Part shown: in pieces, positions 54,809 to 58,150 of the stretch
How positions within the stretch are numbered: position 1 is the first letter of the stretch
Layout: each line of letters starts with the position of its first letter
From: Hyphomicrobiales bacterium
GTDB taxonomy: Bacteria > Pseudomonadota > Alphaproteobacteria > Rhizobiales > Beijerinckiaceae
Length of the DNA stretch: 58,150 nucleotides
Assembly: GCA_947455025.1 (NCBI GenBank)
Contig: CANGLU010000014.1
Span: forward strand, 1-58,150
Direction of reading: 5' to 3'
Translations under genes and position numbers: made by a program
The notes under the pieces: model-generated
Database searches by the model: none
What the model was told of the DNA's origin: nothing
Seen by the model: the letters and a program-made list of their open reading frames with translations, nothing else

Positions 54809-55734
54809 GCGCTAAAAAGCATGTTGCCGTTTTGATGGGCGGCCTTTCCGCCGAGCGTTCGGTCAGCCTCAAGACCGGGCAAGCCTGTGCGCTGGCGCTC
54901 GAAGGTGAAGGGTTTAAGGTCACGCGCGTGGATGTTGGTCGGGATCTGGCCGAGGTGCTGGCGTGGTTAAAGCCTGATGTCGTGTTTAACGCGCTGCATG
55001 GCCGGTTTGGCGAAGACGGCATTGTGCAAGGCATTTTGGAGATGATGCGCATCCCCTATACGCATTCCGGCGTGCTGGCATCCGCCTTGGCGATGCAGAA
55101 GGACCGCGCCAAATCGGTGATGAAGGCCGCAGGCGTTCCCGTTGCCGAGGGCATTACGGTTAGCCGCTTTGAAGCCGCCAAGCGCCATGTGATGAAGCCG
55201 CCTTATGTGGTGAAGCCTGTAAGCGAGGGATCGTCGGTCGGCGTCATCATCGTTAAGGAAGATCGCTCCCATCCGCCGCAGGAATTGGCGGGCGAGGATT
55301 GGGCGTTTGGCGAATCAGTTTTGGTCGAACGTTTCATTCCGGGACGGGAATTAACCTGTGCAGTAATGGATAATAAGGCCTTGGGGGTCATCGATATCCG
55401 GCCTGCGACGGGTGTTTTCTACGACTTTGACGCGAAATATGCCAAGGGCGGATCTATTCACGTTTTGCCAGCGGAAATTTTACCAAATATTTACCATCTT
55501 GTTCAAAAACTAGCATTAACGGCACATCAATCTCTTGGCTGTCGGGGCGTAAGCCGCATGGACTTTCGATATGACGACACGCCCGGTGGCACGGGCGAGG
55601 TCATCTGCCTCGAGGTCAATACCCAGCCAGGGATGACGGAAACGTCGCTTGTGCCAGAGTTGGCAGCCCATGCGGGCATTAGTTTTGGCGAGTTGGTAAA
55701 ATGGATGGTTCAGGACGCGACCTGCGATCGTTGA
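54805..55734 (+). CDS. ddl: D-alanine--D-alanine ligase
   Basis: A 309-residue ATP-grasp enzyme making the dipeptide used by Mur[43 protein letters not shown] and the C-terminal [18 protein letters not shown] are intact. The ftsQ frame begins 34 bases before its stop. Confidence 0.96.
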   Translation: MSAKKHVAVLMGGLSAERSVSLKTGQACALALEGEGFKVTRVDVGRDLAEVLAWLKPDVVFNALHGRFGEDGIVQGILEMMRIPYTHSGVLASALAMQKDRAKSVMKAAGVPVAEGITVSRFEAAKRHVMKPPYVVKPVSEGSSVGVIIVKEDRSHPPQELAGEDWAFGESVLVERFIPGRELTCAVMDNKALGVIDIRPATGVFYDFDAKYAKGGSIHVLPAEILPNIYHLVQKLALTAHQSLGCRGVSRMDFRYDDTPGGTGEVICLEVNTQPGMTETSLVPELAAHAGISFGELVKWMVQDATCDR

Positions 55735-56660
55735 GGGCAGCAAGCCCTTACGCTCAGACTGGTTTTGTCTATCGTTCCGAACCTCTTTCTTCTCGCTTTT
55801 TTCAGTTTCTCTCCTCCGTCAGCGCTCGTGTCATGGAGCGCGTATTGGCGGCTTTCTCGCGCCTGCCTAAGGGGTTTGGTTCGGGCCTCACGGTTGCTTT
55901 GTTTGTTGGGACGGCGGCTTTCGGGCTTTATCGCGGCGGGCATTTGGATGCGTTTGCGGCGACTTATGGCGAGCCTCGCAGTGTGGTGGCTCGTCTCTTA
56001 GGGTTCGATATTCGCTCCGTTACCATTTCTGGTCTGCTGACACTGGATGAGAAGGCGGTTCTTAACGCTGCTGCCATTGGCCCTGAAGAATCATTGCCCT
56101 TCCTTGATGCGGAAGCGGTCCGCGCGCGGCTTCTTGAAGTGCCGATGATCCGCGAAGTGGCGGTTCGTAAATTTTATCCCAATGCCCTGTCGATCGGCAT
56201 TGTCGAGAACAAGCCATATGCCATCTGGCAGATGAATGGTGACCTCTCGGTGATCGGTGTCGATGGTCGTGTGATTGGTCCGCTGGATGATGAGGCTTTT
56301 GCGCAACTTCCTCATGTTGTGGGTGAAGGTGCTGCATCGCATATCGGCGAATTCGTTGCTCTTCTGGACTCGCAAGCGGATGTTAAGCCTTTGGTGCGGG
56401 CTGGTATTCGGGTTGGCGATCGGCGCTGGACCTTGAAATTAAACAATGGCTTTGACGTTTATCTGCCCGAAGAAGATGCGGATAAAGCGCTCGCCCGATT
56501 TGCCGCGATGGTTCGCGATAAGAAGATTTTGGATCGCGATATCGTGTCGGTTGATTTGCGCCAGTCCGATCGCGTGACGCTTCGCCTGACGGAGGCCGCT
56601 GCCAATACGCGTGTTGAGCTTTTAAAAGCGCGGGCTAAAGCAAAGGGAGGTCCGGCATGA
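55701..56660 (+). CDS. ftsQ: cell division protein FtsQ
   Basis: A 319-residue bitopic protein: an arginine-rich cytoplasmic start, one membrane segment ([16 protein letters not shown], about residues 62-77), then a POTRA domain ([18 protein letters not shown]) and the FtsQ domain ([21 protein letters not shown]). ATG 55701 starts [10 protein letters not shown], like rhizobial FtsQ proteins, so I kept this long start despite the overlap with ddl; ATG 55833 is an alternative. It scaffolds FtsB/FtsL. Confidence 0.9.
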   Translation: MDGSGRDLRSLRAASPYAQTGFVYRSEPLSSRFFQFLSSVSARVMERVLAAFSRLPKGFGSGLTVALFVGTAAFGLYRGGHLDAFAATYGEPRSVVARLLGFDIRSVTISGLLTLDEKAVLNAAAIGPEESLPFLDAEAVRARLLEVPMIREVAVRKFYPNALSIGIVENKPYAIWQMNGDLSVIGVDGRVIGPLDDEAFAQLPHVVGEGAASHIGEFVALLDSQADVKPLVRAGIRVGDRRWTLKLNNGFDVYLPEEDADKALARFAAMVRDKKILDRDIVSVDLRQSDRVTLRLTEAAANTRVELLKARAKAKGGPA

Positions 56661-57982
56661 GTTGGCGCGGTCCGAGCCTTACGCCTCGTCTTAAGCCTTT
56701 GTCGCCAAAGCGCGGCGCGGTTATCTCCGTGCTTGATGTTGGTACAAGTAAAATCGTTTGTCTGGTTGCGGAATTGGTGCCGGTATCGGGTGGCGAAGCG
56801 CTGCGTGGACGGACGCACAAAGCGCGTGTGATTGGCATTGGCCATCAAAGAGCGCGCGGCTTGAAGGGTGGCGCTGTCGTTGATCTTGAGGCTGCCGAAA
56901 ATTCCATCCGCTTGGCGGTTGATGCGGCAGAGCGCATGGCGCGCGTCGAAATTCAATCCGTCATCGTCAGCATGACGGGCGGACGTTTAAAATCCGGATC
57001 CTTTAATGCGGAAGTGACGCTTCGCGGCCAAAGCGTTGTCGAAAGCGATGTTCGGCGGGTGTTTGAGGCGATGACGTTCACGGGTTCAGAGCCCGGCCGC
57101 AGCGTGCTTCACTCATTGCCGACAGGCTTTGCGATTGACGGGACGCGGCATATTCGTGATCCGCATGGCATGATCGGTCAGCGCTTGGGCGTTGATATGC
57201 ATGTGTTGACCAGCGATGAATACGCGATTCGTAATCTGATGCTCGCTATTGAGCGTTGCCATATTGGCGTTGAAGCGGTTGTGGCAAGTCCTTATGCCAG
57301 CGGCCTTGCGGTGCTGGTGGATGATGAAGCCGAGATGGGCGTTGCCGTTGTTGACCTTGGTGGCGGCACCACAAGCGTTGGCGTTTTCTCGAACGGAGCG
57401 CTTGTTCATGCCGATGCGGTGGCCGTTGGTGGCAATCACATCACGATGGATATTGCACGCGGCCTTTCAACGGGCATCAATCACGCCGAGCGGCTTAAAA
57501 CACTCTATGGCTCAACGCTTGCGAGCCCTTCGGATGATCGCGAGACCGTTGCGGTTGCATCCGTTGATGAAGTGAATGGCGACCGTGTGAGCCATATTCC
57601 GAAATCTCAGCTTGTCCGAATCATACGTCCTCGCGTTGAAGAAATTCTGGAATTGGTGCGGGATCGTTTGAAGGCTTCTGGTTTTGCAGAAGCGGCAGGA
57701 AGAAGAATCGTTCTAACGGGTGGCGGTGCGGAATTAACGGGACTTACGGAACTCTCCCGAATCGTGGTTTCAAAGCAAGTACGTATCGGTCGTCCGTTGG
57801 GTGTTCAGGGATTGCCCGATGCAGTGAAGGGTCCCGCCTTCTCTGTGCCGGTTGGTTTGCTGGTCTATCCGCAGGTTGCAGGTCTCGAACATTTCGAGCC
57901 GCGTTCTTCGGGGATCGCACTGGGAACGGGAACCGACGGTTATTTCTCGCGAATGGGCCGTTGGTTCAAAGATAGTTTTTAA
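56657..57982 (+). CDS. ftsA: cell division actin homologue FtsA
   Basis: A 441-residue actin-fold ATPase that tethers FtsZ to the membrane. ISVLDVGTSKIVCLVAEL, the phosphate 2 region VVDLGGGTTSVGVF, and VLTGGGAELTGL are present, and a C-terminal amphipathic helix (FSRMGRWFKDSF) acts as the membrane target. A basic/proline N-terminal extension of about 25 residues is usual in alphaproteobacteria. Confidence 0.95.
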   Translation: MSWRGPSLTPRLKPLSPKRGAVISVLDVGTSKIVCLVAELVPVSGGEALRGRTHKARVIGIGHQRARGLKGGAVVDLEAAENSIRLAVDAAERMARVEIQSVIVSMTGGRLKSGSFNAEVTLRGQSVVESDVRRVFEAMTFTGSEPGRSVLHSLPTGFAIDGTRHIRDPHGMIGQRLGVDMHVLTSDEYAIRNLMLAIERCHIGVEAVVASPYASGLAVLVDDEAEMGVAVVDLGGGTTSVGVFSNGALVHADAVAVGGNHITMDIARGLSTGINHAERLKTLYGSTLASPSDDRETVAVASVDEVNGDRVSHIPKSQLVRIIRPRVEEILELVRDRLKASGFAEAAGRRIVLTGGGAELTGLTELSRIVVSKQVRIGRPLGVQGLPDAVKGPAFSVPVGLLVYPQVAGLEHFEPRSSGIALGTGTDGYFSRMGRWFKDSF

Positions 57983-58067
57983 AGTTCGACACGTCGGCGC
58001 GGCGGCCGGCATGTCTTAATGGGTAACGAAGGCGCGGCCGGGCGTCACAAACGAGAAGGCGAAGACA

Positions 58068-58150
58068 ATGACCATCAATCTTTCTGCACCGGACATCCGG
58101 GAATTAAAGCCAAGAATTACCGTGTTCGGTGTGGGTGGTGCTGGTGGCAA
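58068..58150 (+). CDS. ftsZ: cell division GTPase FtsZ (3' truncated by window end)
   Basis: Only the first 27 residues are present (MTINLSAPDIRELKPRI, then TVFGVGGAGG, the start of the nucleotide-binding fold). Position after ftsA and this opening identify FtsZ. The 85-base gap after ftsA is larger than any other gap in the cluster and may hold a separate ftsZ promoter. Confidence 0.93.
   Translation, partial: MTINLSAPDIRELKPRITVFGVGGAGG

Noticed and set aside
1-58150. CRISPR arrays, insertion sequences, prophage or toxin-antitoxin genes
   Set aside because: I saw no regularly spaced repeats, transposase or integrase motifs, or phage structural genes in the window.

Overview
The window reads as chromosomal DNA of an alphaproteobacterium, most likely of the Hyphomicrobiales (Rhizobiales). 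The reasons are the gene order lytic transglycosylase - RNase P RNA - rsmH - dcw cluster, a lysine/alanine-tailed HU protein, SoeABC-type sulfite dehydrogenase genes, a fused ArsR-methyltransferase regulator directly before metF, and a meso-DAP type MurE. Base composition is moderate rather than the high GC of many rhizobia. The genus cannot be named from what is visible.

Bases 1-15626 hold a surface-glycan cluster. It has two DegT-type sugar aminotransferases, a methyltransferase, two AsnB-type amidotransferases, a hexapeptide acyltransferase, two GT4 glycosyltransferases, a CgeB-like glycosyltransferase, a PglK/MsbA-like ABC exporter, a YdcF/ElyC-like membrane protein, a DUF2334 deacetylase-fold protein and a UDP-glucuronate 4-epimerase. 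The genes from asnB to YdcF (2276-10690) overlap by 1-4 bases and form one translationally coupled unit. Together they suggest synthesis, decoration (amination, amidation, acylation, methylation) and export of an oligosaccharide containing uronic acid. The initiating transferase and polymerase are not in view.

Bases 15748-26571 are metabolic. A 3-hydroxyacyl-CoA/carnitine-type dehydrogenase is paired with an Old-Yellow-Enzyme/FadH-like flavoprotein. On the minus strand follow soeCBA (cytoplasmic sulfite:quinone oxidoreductase) and a periplasmic gamma-glutamyltransferase. A class III aminotransferase comes next. A 26-bp perfect dyad lies just upstream of soeA. Bases 26572-29847 form an AT-richer patch of poorly conserved exported or membrane proteins, including a long gene split by one in-frame TAA.

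Bases 29848-41138 carry housekeeping and assorted genes: HU, a tRNA with CAU anticodon, an MFS permease, ettA, doxX, an MgtC/DUF4010 membrane protein, amn, an EamA permease, an ArsR-methyltransferase regulator with a 36-bp operator-like dyad and metF, a small conserved protein, and a lytic transglycosylase. Bases 41169-58150 hold rnpB and then an unbroken division and cell wall operon: rsmH-ftsL-ftsI-murE-murF-mraY-murD-ftsW-murG-murC-murB-ddl-ftsQ-ftsA-(ftsZ, cut by the window end). mraZ, usually first in this cluster, is absent.
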